Shown here piece after piece: positions 48,590 to 59,635 of a stretch of DNA of 64,000 nt. Location of the stretch: contig OY751496.1 in the NCBI GenBank assembly GCA_963565915.1, positions 1,426,001-1,490,000 on the forward strand. Reading direction: 5' to 3'. The position numbers were made by a program, and so were the translations under genes. Every line of letters starts with the position of its first letter. Within the stretch, counting starts at the first letter, position 1. The notes below the pieces were generated by a model that saw nothing but the letters and a program-made list of their open reading frames with translations, was not told where the DNA came from and made no database searches. This DNA comes from Entoloma clypeatum (Eukaryota > Basidiomycota > Agaricomycetes > Agaricales > Entolomataceae).

Positions 48590-50048
48590 TCAGGAAGACA
48601 TGAGCCCAAGGAGCTTGAAAAAGCCCAGGAGGCAGCCTCCGGATATGATTGGGAGAGTCAAATTGTCATCGAGCGATCCCAGGTCTGCGGAAACAAACCA
48701 AGGACTGACGTTCAATGCCCTGCGGAATGCGAAATCGAACAACCCACCGAGCGCTTCAGCAACGCCGCTCACTAGCCCTGAAAAAAGACCTATGGCACTC
48801 AGGCCAGTCCAAGCCCCGCCCGCGAGACCCAGGGCAGGCAGCAATGATGACGATGTATTAACACTATCGTCCCACCTCCAAGTGAGCTCGACATCACTAT
48901 GCCTAAGAGGTGCAATCCAGCCCCAGAAACCGATGGCAATCGATGCACCGGTAATTGTTGCAGCAATGAAACCAGCTAGAGATTTGCGCGGCGCAAGGGG
49001 GAGGCGGAGGACAGGAGTGCGAGCTGGCAGGCGGGGGGTTCTGGATCCCCAGAGACGTCCAAAGGTCGAAGCAGCAGTGTCGGCCCAGGACAGGCTGTTC
49101 GGAAGGTGATCATAAAGCATTCTCGAGATGGGGGACACAGATGACAAACTTACATCAGTATGGCTACCGTTGCGACGTCGTGCGGGTAAAATGTAAGAGC
49201 AAAGTTGACTCCAAGGATGTACCAAATGACGCCATTTGATGATTTCTGAACGGTAAAAAGGGGTGAATTCTGACGTGATTCAAGAGGGATGTTCTGACCT
49301 TTTCGCTTTCACGCATAAGGAAGCCTAAAACTCGTTCGTACAGCCGCTCGAAAGGGGGGTATCGCAATCGTAAAATGTCGGCGGGGACAATCACAGCGAG
49401 TGCTGTCCAGAGTATAAGAATGACTGTTCTGACGTCGCCTTCGGAGATGTAGAGGTAGAGGGTGAAAAATCCTGTCGCCGAATGAGGTCGCTCGGCCGAA
49501 TCACAGAGGATGTACATACCAATGGAAGAGTGAAGAAGTTTTCTAGGTATTTCCCAATCTATTTTCTGAGGAGACTGGCTTGTTCGGTTCCCGGGCGGTC
49601 GTGAGTGGTCGGCAGGCGTAGCAGCTTTACCCTTTGGCATGCCGAGCTCGTGGGCATTGCCCTGGAGAGCATTGTTGAGGACCTGCTCGACCTCGCTCAT
49701 GTCGCTCTTGTCGTCAGACTCGCAATCTTGCTCTTCCATGTTGGCGTTGTCGAGATGGCCAAGACCTTCAAGTGTCCTGATGACTTTTCTTGTGATGTCC
49801 TTGACGCCTTTGGAGTCGGACGAGAGAGGAGTTGGAGTGAAGGTGACGATGGGGGATGGAGAGCGTGCTGATCTGGACCGTGTTGAGGCAACGGAGACAG
49901 AACGACGCCGGAGAGGAGAGGAGGATGAGCCGTGAACGAGGACAGGCTCGTGGGATGTCATGTAAGGGACAGTCGACGAGAGAGGTGGGACGAGGGGGGT
50001 GGCTCGATTGTCGGGACTCGGCAGTGTCGGCACAGTGACAGCGACCAT
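48590..50048 (-). CDS. DGK1: CTP-dependent diacylglycerol kinase Dgk1
   Basis: ER/nuclear-envelope enzyme converting diacylglycerol to phosphatidate with CTP. The ATG at 50048 (MVAVTVPTLPSPDNRATPLV) opens a roughly 170-residue S/P-rich cytosolic region, then DWEIPRKLLHSSIGFFTLYL YISEG, matching the conserved Dgk1 start of the catalytic membrane domain. Further segments are TVILILWTALAVIVPADILR, YPPFERLYERVLGFLMRESE, VIWYILGVNFALTFYPHDVA and LSWADTAASTFGRLWG, the last being the signature shared with CDP-DAG synthase-type cytidylyltransferases. The C-terminus has several more hydrophobic stretches and ends KLLGLMSS. The start lies 70 bp from the divergent BuGZ-like gene. Confidence 0.92.
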
Positions 50049-50118
50049 TTTGGCACAGCCGCAACTCACGTGCGCCAACTGTCCACGTGGTCACAGCAGC
50101 CTTTTGACCGCAACCACC

Positions 50119-51540
50119 ATGGCAAAGAAAAAGAATAAGCAGGTCCGTGCGTTTTTTGTCTTTTTGTTGCCTTGCTTTTCATGTCCCGCAGATCATCCGT
50201 CCTTGGTGCTGGTATTGTGAGCGGGAGTTTGAAGATGAGAAAGGTTCGTCATCATCCACGACTTCCCCCTCTCCGCCCCTCACATCCCCCATCCAGTTCT
50301 AATGCAACATCAGAAGGCCAAGCACTTCAAGTGTAACATGTGTCCCCGCCGTCTCAACACTGCTGGAGGTCTTGCCGTTCACATCCAACAGGTTCACAAA
50401 CTCGAACCGGAAAAGTACGCCCTGTCCTGCTTCTCATACCCCAATTTCTGACCTTCCCCATACGACAGCCTCCCTCGCATTGAAAACGCGCTACCTGGAA
50501 GAGATGGTTATGAAGTCGAGATTTTTGGTATGGTCGGCATTCCAGCTCCGGATGTTGCAGATTACAAGCGCCGCAAGGAAATTGAATTGGGGCTCTCCGC
50601 CGGATCCATATCTCAACCACCGACAAAACGTCCCAAGATTGAGAACCGCCCGCTTTCGGAGGAGGAGCTCAAAGCACAACTGGAAGCTCATAAGGCTTTA
50701 ATGGGTGTAACGACTGCGCCCGAGGCCAGCACCACCAGCGAGTCCAACACCGCTGCTGTCTATGGTGCCCCACCCCAGGCGTACACTTCCCCTCCTATAC
50801 CTGTCCCGGGTATACCGCCAGTAGGTGTGTTACCGCCGCCTGTTATGCCTCCCCCCCCTGGCGTCTTTGGAGGCCCATCAGCGCCGCCAAGCCTGTTTCC
50901 TAGCCAAGGTCAAGCACCTTTTGCACCTCCATTCCTCCCTGTATTCCCCCCTGGGTAAGTAGGAGCGATCTTTATATTCTGTCGTCCTCTTGTATTAATG
51001 CATTGCTCAGACCTCCACCAGGATTTCCGTTGCCGCCAGGATTTCCTCTCGGAGGCCCTCCGCCATTTCCTCCTGTGCTGCAGGCGGCTCCGAACCGCGC
51101 ACCGTTGCCTCCTCCCCCCAGCTTTGTTCCTGCCGGTGCTTCATTGGCACCGCTGCCATCCGATGGTGGTCCAAGCCACATCCTACCAGCCCAATCCCAA
51201 GTGGATTTCGATTCGCGCCCCATGCCGGAATCACAAAGCTACCCGCCGGAATCACAAGCTCAGCCACCACAACTTGTTTTACCGAATCCCGCACTGGCCC
51301 AAGAGAATCCACCATTCAAGAAGAAAACCATACTGAAGTATGCCGATGGTAATTTCTCCCCCGTATGTTGTCCAGTTTTTCTACGCCGACATGTGACTGA
51401 TCTATTATTTCGTCACCTCTTAGGAGGAACATCGGGCGATTCATTCCCAGTATTTCTTTGCAAAATCGGTGGGCGGTGCTGGTCCTAACTCAGAGGAAGC
51501 CCGAGGGAGGAAGAGGAAGAAGGCTGAAGATTTTCTCTGA
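50119..51540 (+). CDS. BuGZ/ZNF207-like C2H2 zinc finger protein
   Basis: The ATG at 50119 gives MAKKKNKQ, spliced to [17 protein letters not shown]. The two N-terminal C2H2 fingers read [15 protein letters not shown] and [22 protein letters not shown]. Then [20 protein letters not shown] follows, which matches ZNF207/BuGZ almost word for word. The middle is proline-rich and low-complexity ([20 protein letters not shown]), as in BuGZ, where it drives phase separation. The last exons give [20 protein letters not shown] and end [10 protein letters not shown]. In animals the protein binds microtubules and Bub3 through a GLEBS motif. The EEHRAIH stretch is only a possible counterpart. Several introns, one within the proline-rich part. 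Confidence 0.9.
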
Positions 51541-52499
51541 GTGTGTATCTTGTCCTGTCGGCCAGCTTCGTGTAGCTCATGTACAAGATAGATGGATAAT
51601 TCTCTGTCTGTCCATCCCTTGTCATCCCTTTCTGCTTTCGAGTGTTTGATGCTTATGTGTTTTGCATCATCGGAACATCTCTGCCTTCATCTTGCTGACG
51701 TGATTGAGCCTCAGTCGAAACAGAGAAAGTGCTTGACAATACCATTTCCCCAAGACTGGACTTCCTTGGTTTGTGCACATCAGTGAATTGAAGAGGATCT
51801 GATCAAAGTATATAATTCAAACTACAGTGTTTCATCAATCTTTTACACGGTATTGTGAATGGCAAAATGCATAATCTGTATAAGGTTGGTTACCTTTGTT
51901 TGGTGGACTGGTTTTTTGCCTTGCATCGTGGTATGAAATCTAATACATTGGCTGTTCTTGCATTGCCAAATTTCACCCACAACAGCCCTACATTGTTTTT
52001 GTCTGCCTAGGGAACACTATGGGTAAACCATGGATATGAAAGTGACACACTGTACCTGTACCTGTAAAACCCTTCAACCCTGTATATCTGTACAGAAGGG
52101 TAAGGGTTTTCACAGGTTGACAAAATCACAACCCTTATCTGTACCTAATATCCTGTTGGAATGACAAGCTGCTGCAAGCAAGCCTTCCATATCCAGACAT
52201 GGCATGCCTCCATTTTTTACACCACCATCTTTTTCCCTTGTGTGCTATATCATGTATTCCATTCTACATTCCTCTTTCAGCTGTACCTTTATTGTACCAC
52301 ATGTTTTGAGACTCTCCTCTTGTTTCCCTTTGTTTTTTGTCAAGGTAAATTTGCAAAACCTTATTCACTTATAACAGCATAGTTTTCGTCGCCTCCCCTC
52401 AGTTGTTTGACCCTGCTCTCACATGCAAACACTGAGGTGAGATCTTCTACTTAATTTTCCCTTCAATACTCTTACTTATATTTGAATACCTAGTACATT
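51541..52499. other. Intergenic leading into the retroelement region; imperfect hairpin
   Basis: No gene seen. An imperfect inverted repeat at about 52061-52115 has outer arms CCTGTAAAACCCTT and AAGGGTTTTCACAGG (one unpaired base). From about 52160 the DNA is T-rich with cryptic frames and may already belong to the old LTR element, but no left LTR matching the one at 63808 was found. Confidence 0.45.
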
Positions 52500-53235
52500 A
52501 TATTCTAGGTGAATACATAGTTGTTGACCCCATCAAAAAGGCTGGGTACAACGAAGGAATGAACATAGTCCTCAAGTTCTGACATGGGCTCCGATCCAAC
52601 ATCCAGTCCGAAATTGCTACACTAACTTTCGGACAACCTGCAGATGATGACCTGGATGCTTGGTATGCAGCCGCATGAGTCAATGATGATAATGGGATCA
52701 CCAACAAAGCTTTCAAGTCCACAGTTCTGACACGCCCTAACCCTTTCTGCACTGCTCCAACCGTGCCGAAGGCAGCAGCAGGATCTGTCTTTCCCTGACC
52801 TTTCATCCCCTATATTCTGCATGCACTTCCGACAGTCATTGCTCTGGCTCTGACCATCCGCAACCCCAATGCAATGGATATTGATGCCTCTCATGTTAGG
52901 GGTAAGAACGCCAACATATGCTTCAGATGTGGTAAGACTGGTCATTTCAGTCGCGAGTGTCCACTCTGATTCGACATCTGATTCATGACATTGGACAAAC
53001 AGGAGGAGTACGTGATGGATCAACTGGCCGCTGAAGATGCAGTGGCATCTACCTCCGACATTGCTGGAGCGTCGGAGCAAGCGGAAGACAAATAAGAGGA
53101 TTTTCCCCCCGACAATGAGTGAACAGTGTGCCCTTGTTGTCCACTAGCAATCATTATGCTTCCTTGTCTATAGATGAATCAGAATTTACTTCTTCTCCCT
53201 ATGACTTGGCGTAGAATGAACCCTCAGTCACACCT
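52500..53235 (+). pseudogene. gag remnant with CCHC zinc knuckle
   Basis: Broken frame with family-typical gag phrases: IVLKF-stop-HGLRSNIQSEIA, DDLDAWYAAA-stop-VNDD, and a complete nucleocapsid knuckle ICFRCGKTGHFSRECPL near 52917-52966. Then stop-FDI-stop-FMTLDKQEEYVMDQL follows. The four TGA codons shown by a family match (52580, 52676, 52967, 52979) sit where Ty3/gypsy gag usually has arginine. The gag C-terminus is acidic. It is interrupted downstream by the solo LTR at 53275. Confidence 0.8.
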
Positions 53236-53274
53236 ACCCCAACTCTGAAAGTCGTCTGACCCTGACTCTGAAAA

Positions 53275-53901
53275 TGTTATGCTTAACAAACCGATCCAAG
53301 GTTTGGGCAGAGTATGCAGGAAGTGGAAAGGCAAAGAGCAATGTGATGGTGTGATGCGCTGTTGCGTCTGTGATCTGTTGCTGATGTGATGATGCAATGT
53401 GCCAAGTGCCTTATATGGCAATCCTGGACAAATGCTCCCTGAGCCTGACATGGTTCCCAAGGAAAACGATGTGCCATCCAATAGTGATGGACCCTGATGT
53501 GTGTCTCCGATGAGCCATGATAAGCTCCTGATGTGTCTGATGGTGTCTCCCAGCATGGGAATGATTCTCTCCGTATGATGTTGTGGCAGTGTAGCTTCCC
53601 AATCATGTGGCTGTGCAATGATGTCAATATGTGGCTGTGTCCAATGATGCAGCTCTGTGGCTGTGTGATGATATACTTCTTGTGGCTGTGCAATGATGTC
53701 AATGTGTGAGAGTAACCATCTAGATATGTTATCAATGACCATACTTTAGTGAGTAAGCGGAGGCCAGGGCCCGAATGATGTAAAAATGAATAGTAAGCAT
53801 GAAACCAATAGATAAGATGAAACTGGCCATTAATCAGATAAGGCCTCTATGTCTTGTATCTTGTCTGAGCGATCAATGCCATGGATAGTGAATCCATAAC
53901 A
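53275..53901 (-). repeat. Solo LTR, 627 bp, target duplication GAAAA
   Basis: Starts TGTTATGCTTAACAAACC and ends CCATAACA. It is flanked by GAAAA on both sides (53270-53274, 53902-53906). Its first roughly 75 bases nearly match the LTRs of the nested element (54474, 60425), but the interior is longer and different. It contains a degenerate tandem repeat (GTGGCTGTGCAATGATGTCA units, about 53609-53710). It is best explained as a solo LTR of a related family left by LTR-LTR recombination. Confidence 0.85.
53609..53710. repeat. Degenerate tandem repeat inside the solo LTR
   Basis: Variants of GTGGCTGTGCAATGATGTCA occur about four times, with spacings of roughly 25-40 bases. This explains the long histidine/glutamine-rich open frame on the minus strand, which is not a gene. 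Confidence 0.7.
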
Positions 53902-53906
53902 GAAAA

Positions 53907-54468
53907 TGGGAACGACAACTTCCGAAAAAATATATCCTGGCCTCCAACGGCTCCAACAACGCTATTGAACTAGATGTTGTTCTGGAGACAACAGATACTA
54001 AGGATACCCTTTCCCAGAAGGCTCTCCTCAATAGCGGAGCGACCGGCTCCTTCATTGACCATTTGCTGGTAGAGAAACATTGACTCAGTATCTGATGGCT
54101 ACAATGGGCAATCCCTGTCTACAATGTTGATGGTACTCTGAATGATGCTGGAGCGATATCAGAGGTACTGGACATTATACTCTGATACCAGGATCACACG
54201 GAGTGGACCCAGCTCGCAGTAACTGGACTGGGAAAGCAGGATATTGTACTTGAATTCACATGGCTCAAGGAGCACAATCCCGAGGTAGATTGTACCTCTG
54301 GGGAGGTGAAAATGAGTTGATGTCCAGTTTGATGTTGGACTTGCCAACAGGAGGCCACTCAGGAGCGGAAGATCTGCAAATTTGAGCAGGCGCGTATCTG
54401 CACTTGTCGGATGGGTCCGACACCAGATGTGGGATTAGCGGAGGAGGCTCTGTGAGGCCCTTGGGTGG
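53907..54468 (+). pseudogene. Retropepsin-like protease remnant of the old element
   Basis: Reads SNNAIELDVVLETTDTKDTL then KALLNSGATGSFIDHLLVEK. The protease active site is normally D-S/T-G and here reads N-S-G, so the catalytic Asp is lost. Further on, TEWTQLAVTGLGKQDIVLEF and TWLKEHNPEVDCTSGEVK follow the usual LGM.WL..HNP.IDW pattern. Several stops. It is broken at 54468 by the nested element, whose target site AAGAC is duplicated. Confidence 0.8.
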
Positions 54469-54473
54469 AAGAC

Positions 54474-54860
54474 TGTTATGCTTAACAAACCGTTCCAAGG
54501 TTCGGGCAGAGTATGCAGGAAGTGGAAAGGCGAAGAGCAAAGTGATTGCTAAATCTAAGGAATGTAGCTATGGTACATGGGGTTTATATAGTACTGGCTA
54601 CGAGCGGTAGCGAGTGAGTCAGTAGCTGCGGAAGGCAGTGCGGATGAGTCAGTAACTGCGGAAGGCAGTGCGAAGTGAGTCAGACGACTGCGGACTGAGT
54701 AATCCCTACTGCGGAGTGCGAGTCAGCGCGGGAGCGAAGTATACTAAAGGAGAATGGTAGAGTAAAGGTAAATGAATAAGCGGTCCGATGAGTCAAAGAA
54801 ATAACGAAGGTACAATGCAAGGGAAAAGTGCGTAACATACAAACCGGTAAGTCCGTAACA
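54474..54860 (-). repeat. 3' LTR of the nested element
   Basis: 387 bp, TGTTATGC...CGTAACA on the + strand, nearly identical to 60425-60811. On the minus strand it is preceded by the purine tract GAGGAGGGGAACA (54873-54861), the plus-strand primer site for reverse transcription. Confidence 0.95.
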
Positions 54861-54873
54861 TGTTCCCCTCCTC
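54861..54873 (-). other. Polypurine tract of the nested element
   Basis: On the minus strand GAGGAGGGGAACA directly abuts the 3' LTR, in the position expected for the RNase H-resistant plus-strand primer. Confidence 0.75.
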
Positions 54874-54894
54874 AAGCTCTGTGTCCTCACAGAG

Positions 54895-55257
54895 TCATTG
54901 TCCCCATCCTCCGGCATCGTCGTTGTTTGTCCAGGAGCCATTCTCCTTGAGGCTCCAATCGTCTATTAGCTCTTCGTTGATGGCGACGGCGAGCTCGAGA
55001 CTCCGGACGGCTAGTCGGATGCGCCGATTTTCAACGACCAGCGTACGGGTGTAGTTCCCGAGGATTTGTTTCTCTTCGGGGGTTGGTGCGACGGGGAGGT
55101 CGGATAAAGAATGGAGGCGGATGTGCATCTGTCGATGCAGGATGTCGGCGAGCGAGGCTTCTAGCGCGTGGATCTGGTCTCTCATGGAGAGGGCTTCACC
55201 CATGAGGGCAGTGATGGCGGGGTTGGTTTCAGTGGATGTGGTGGTGGCGGTGGACAT
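54895..55257 (-). CDS. Accessory ORF between pol and the polypurine tract, function unknown
   Basis: An intact 120-codon frame begins with ATG (MSTATTTSTETNPAITALMG) and ends just before the polypurine tract (NNDDAGGWGQ). The middle is amphipathic and likely helical or coiled coil (EALSMRDQIHALEASLADIL, then VVENRRIRLAVRSLELAVAI). No membrane segment or signal peptide, so it is not envelope-like. I do not recognise the family. Its integrity contrasts with the stops in pol, although the element is young. It could be an accessory protein of this lineage or a captured host fragment. Confidence 0.6.
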   Translation of the reverse strand: MSTATTTSTETNPAITALMGEALSMRDQIHALEASLADILHRQMHIRLHSLSDLPVAPTPEEKQILGNYTRTLVVENRRIRLAVRSLELAVAINEELIDDWSLKENGSWTNNDDAGGWGQ

Positions 55258-55380
55258 GGTGCAGAGGATGTTGGAGAGATAGAGGAAGAATGGAGTAGCT
55301 ATATTGAAGACGGAGCGGAGAACTCGGTGGGTTTTTTGACTGATGAGGTCGATGCTGTTGCTGATTTCAACGGGTGTCTT

Positions 55381-58300
55381 TTATCGTGGACGTGACGGGT
55401 TCTGCCGATGGAAATCACGGATCAAATCTTGAGCGTTCTGAACATTAGCTCGCGGTTCCCATGTGTTCTCTTCTGGGCCATATCCTTCCCACTGGACGAG
55501 GTACTGGATCTTTCCGCGGAACTTTCAAGAGTCCAGGATCGTAGACACATGGTACTCTTCTCGTCCTTCGACGATGATCGGATCAGGGGCTGGTTTCTTT
55601 TTCTGGATGGCATACTTCGGAGTTTCATATGGTGACAACAGGGTCTCGTTGAACACAGGGTGAATCATCTTCCAAGTCTTCGGAAGATCAAGAAGGTACA
55701 TGCTAGCTCCTTTCTTCTCCAGGACTTTGAATGGTCCATGTCGGAGTGCATCAAGTTTCTTTGAGGGTCGATCGGTCCTGATGTTAGTCCCTTCCAGCCA
55801 CACCTTGTCTCCGATGCGGTAGTCCCGAGATGGACTTCGCCGTGTGTCAACTGTCTTCTTCATCTGATCCTGTGCTTGTTTCAGCACAGCATTGGCTTCT
55901 TCTCGTGCCTGTTTGAGTTTTTTCAAGAAGTCGTTGGCAGCCGGATTGGTATCTTCTAACATGAGTTCTCCCTTCCACGGATGTAAACCGTAGTTGAGGT
56001 AGAATGGGGTGTGCTTCGTTGCCTGGTGTTCTTTGTCATTGTACTGGAACTCTGCGATTGCGATCCATTCTGCCCAATCATCCTGTAGATGGTTGACAAA
56101 GTTTTGTAAGAATGCTTCTGTTTCCTGATGCGATCGCTCGGCCTGTCCATCAGTCTGTGGGTGGTATGCGGTGGACAGGTTCCTCTTGATCCCTAACATG
56201 CGGCAGAGTATCTCCATGAACTTCGCAGCGAACTGTGGTCCTCTATCGCTGATGATCTTCTTGGGGATCCCATGAAGCTTCCATATCTGATCCCGATAGA
56301 TCTTGGCTAATCCTTCAGCCGATAGTTCCACGGTTGTCGGAATGAGGTGAAGCATCTTTGAATGTCTATCCGTGATGACCAGAATTGTGTTTTTTCCATC
56401 AGATTCTGGTATCGGTCCCACGATGTTGATTCCTATGTCTTCCCATGGGTGACTTGGTGCTGCATGGGGATGTAGCGGAGCATGTCGCTTTTGTCGGTTA
56501 ATCTTGTTGCGTTGACAAGTGTCGCAACCCTTCACGTACTTCTTCACATCATGCAGTATGGTAGGCCACCAGTAGGTGCGAGTGAGGAGTTCATGTGTCC
56601 GGTACTGTCCTGGATGTCCAGCCACTGGTGCATCGTGTGATTCAAACATCAATTCTTGTCGCAATTGTGGATCTGGCGGGACATAGACTCGTTCGCCTGC
56701 ATATGTGATGCCGTTTTCCTGTTGATACCAATGAGGATTCTTCTTTAGACCCTGGGCTACTTCTGTCTCCATGCGGTTTGAACCCTTGATGCGTGCAATC
56801 CACGGATTTTCGATGGTCGTGACGTTTCCAATTTTGATGGAATCAGATGTTTCACCCCCTTCAAAGAATTGTTCCTCCGTGAACATCTCCATTTGTACCA
56901 CATCTTCTGATTCCAATCGTTTCAAGAATAGTCCCTCCTTGAGCATTTGGTCACTGTCCTGTGGTTCGAGTTCCGCTTCATACCAGGGTAAGCGTGACAG
57001 GATGTCCGCTTTCGCATTGGTCTTGCCGGGCACATGCCGTAATTCGAAGTCATAGTCCTGTAACTTCATTTTCCAGCGTCGCTGTCGTTGATTTAGGTCC
57101 TGAGGACGACGGAAGTATTCCAGGTTCTTGTGATCGGTCAAGATTTCAAAACGTTCCTTGGCTTCAAGCAGATAGTGTCTCCAATCTTTCAATGCTTCCA
57201 CGACTGCCGTGAGAGGCTTTGCGATGTTTGAGTACCCTTCAATAAATCGTCGATAGAAGTTAGCAAATCCAAGAAACTTCTGAACTTCCTTTTTTGATGT
57301 GGGTGCTCGCCAGTTTCGAATTGTATCCACCTTCTCAGTTTCCATCTCAACACGTCCCTCACCAACCACATATCCCAATATAGGACATTTCGTCACTTCC
57401 CATAAACCCTTCTTCTCCTTTAGGAACAAATCATTGTCCGATAGGATCTGTAGGATTTCTTCAGTGTTTCACGCGAGTTCTTCCTTGGTTTTACCGATAA
57501 CCACGATGTCATCCATGTAGATCACGCAGATACGTCGGCGGATCTGGTCCCGGAATAAACTAGCCATCATTCGAGAGAACGTTCCCGGGGAGTTGCAAAG
57601 ACCGAAAAACATGACCAATGGTTCGAACAATCCTCGACTGGTGAGGAAGGCGGCTTTCCATTCATCGCCCTCCTTAATCCGGACGTTGTTATAGCCCCAC
57701 ATGATGTCTATTTTATTGAAGTAGACTGCATCTTTCAGTACGTCCAAGAGATCGGATATTCGTGGGAGTGGGAACTTGTCTTTGACCGTGAATTTATTGA
57801 CCATGCGGTAATCTTGTACCAATCGTTTGGAGCCATCCTTCTTGTTGATGAAGAAGCAAGGGGAGGCATAAGGGGATTTGGACGGGCGGATCTTTCCCGT
57901 TGCTAGACCCTCGTCAATGAATGCGTCCAATTCTTCTTGTTCCTTTTGCGTCATAGGATATGTATTTCCCCCTAGTTCCTTTGGTGCGTCTGGTGTAAGT
58001 TCGATACCATGGTCCCATTCCCTCTCCTTTGGGATCTTGTCAAAGTTCTCTTTCTCGAAAAGATGACCAAATCGTTCAACATATGAGGGTCGTTTGGTTG
58101 TGGGAGGTGGTGTGGGAGTGACAGCTTCCAAAATAGGGTCTCCAGGCTTCCATTTCTGATCCGACTTTTTGGGTGCATCTTTGTCGCGCACCTCAACCAT
58201 GCGAACCCGGTGTTTGCGACCATTAAGGTTAATCCTAAAATCCGAGTGTTTGGTCCGACATGTTGTTGGGCACCGGTTAAATGTTACCGCGCCGGTTGTC

Positions 58301-58725
58301 CAATTGATTGTGGGGTTGTGGTGTACCAACCAGTCATGTCCCAAGAGCATGTCCGTCCTCCCAATGTCTAGTACCATTGCTTCCATGGTTTCCTGATGTG
58401 CTCCCAAATCCAGCTTGACTTCGGCAAGTTGGCTCGCTTTCTGTTGTCGATTTGGTGATCCATCCGCATTTAGAATTGCTATGGGTGGTATTCCTCGCGT
58501 GGGGAGGTTCTGTTCGCGTACTATTCTGGGATGAATGCATGTGCGTTCACATCCGCTGTCAACCTCAGGTCGGATAACCTTTGGTCCTTGTCGTGTTTTG
58601 AGCTGAGCTAACAGCCTGATCTCTCGTCTTTTCGGAGGTTTATCTCCCTTCACAATCTTAGTCGACGCAGCGGCTTCCTTGGCAGGGATGACATAGGTTC
58701 TATTGTCTGCAGTCATACAAGGCAA
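55381..58725 (-). pseudogene. pol of the nested element: protease, RT, partial RNase H, integrase, chromodomain
   Basis: Protease motif EVDSGCERTCIHP followed by DMLLGHDWLVHHNPTINW. RT has FINKKDGSKRLVQDYRMVNK, FNKIDIMWGYNNVRIKEGDE, FFGLCNSPGTFSRMMASLFR and the catalytic YMDD (VIYMDDIVVIGKTKEELA). A TGA at 57469-57471 follows GKTKEELA, and the frame continues NTEEILQILSDNDLFL. RNase H is truncated: NIAKPLT runs straight into AVVEALKDWRHYLLEA near 57205. The integrase has the zinc-binding HELLTRTYWW...CDTCQRNKINRQ and catalytic IVITDRHSKMLH, SDRGPQF and AYHPQTDGQAERSHQETE. A second TGA (55525-55527) precedes the chromodomain [20 protein letters not shown], with the final stop at 55381. Upstream, this frame is -1 relative to gag and open past the gag stop, suggesting frameshift expression. 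Confidence 0.9.
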
Positions 58726-58766
58726 GCAAGTCCGTTTAATAGATAAGGGTCGCGACTTAGCGTCGT

Positions 58767-59633
58767 TTAATCGGACCCTTCGGGAAAATCCTTCTCGTCG
58801 GCTTCTAAGATTGTGGTTTCATCATTCTCGGCATCTTCCTCGGACACCTTCCTAACCCTTCCGGAGTTCTTCTTCGGCTTGCGGCAGTTGCACGCGATAT
58901 GGCCTTCTTGGTCACAGTTGAAACACTTGCGACCATCTTTCTTCTTTGGAGCGCTACAGTCTTTAGCCAGATGACCGAAGTGCTGACAGTTGTAGCAACG
59001 GGCTACTCCTGCTTTGTCGATTTCCATGGCTTTGCCCTGGCCACCATAAGTGGTACTCGATCCGGTGCGCATGTCGCCGCCACCTTGGATGACCAGTGCG
59101 TGTCCTTCCATCTGTCGTCCCTTGTTTCGGATCTCCTTTGCGTAATCGGTGTACGTCTTGCCATCGCTGGCCACTTGTTCAGAGATTCTGCGGTTGACGT
59201 TCTTCTCTAGGATGTATTTCCCAGTTTCTTCGCCAAGGTTTGACAGTTTCAAGAGTTCTTCAAATTCATCCAAGAATTCATCAACAGTGCGTTTCTCTTG
59301 TTTCAGGACTTCGAGTCTCGCTTTGGCAGCGACCGACTTGTTGGCGATGGAGAATCGTGTGGCGATATCATCGGAAAAACCTAGCCAGGTGATGTTCTCG
59401 TTGTCAACGGCAAGAGCGTCTAACTTGTTACTGGCCCAGTGTCTGCCGGACCCTTCCATCATGCGGGATAGCACTGCAAGAATCTTCTGATCGTCTGTGA
59501 GGCTCTTTTGGAACCTGATGTACAGTTTGGTGGCTTTCCACCACTCGTCAAAGGTGTATCTGTCCTTGAACATCCCAGGATCCTTGATGATCTTGGATGT
59601 ATCCATTGTTTGTACAGCCGGGGCTTCTGCCAT
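58767..59633 (-). CDS. gag of the nested element, capsid plus two CCHC zinc knuckles
   Basis: The ATG at 59633 gives MAEAPAVQTMDTSKIIKDPG. A capsid-like region follows (FDEWWKATKLYIRFQKSLTD, GRHWASNKLDAL, RTVDEFLDEFEELLKLSNLG). The two nucleocapsid knuckles are ARCYNCQHFGHLAKDCSAP and KCFNCDQEGHIACNCRKP. It ends with an acidic tail and a TAA. The frame is intact. The pol frame overlaps its end in the -1 register. Confidence 0.9.
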   Translation of the reverse strand: MAEAPAVQTMDTSKIIKDPGMFKDRYTFDEWWKATKLYIRFQKSLTDDQKILAVLSRMMEGSGRHWASNKLDALAVDNENITWLGFSDDIATRFSIANKSVAAKARLEVLKQEKRTVDEFLDEFEELLKLSNLGEETGKYILEKNVNRRISEQVASDGKTYTDYAKEIRNKGRQMEGHALVIQGGGDMRTGSSTTYGGQGKAMEIDKAGVARCYNCQHFGHLAKDCSAPKKKDGRKCFNCDQEGHIACNCRKPKKNSGRVRKVSEEDAENDETTILEADEKDFPEGSD

Positions 59634-59635
59634 GT

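Noticed and set aside
53224..53742. 172-codon histidine-rich minus-strand frame
   Set aside because: It is generated by the tandem repeat inside the solo LTR and crosses the LTR boundary.
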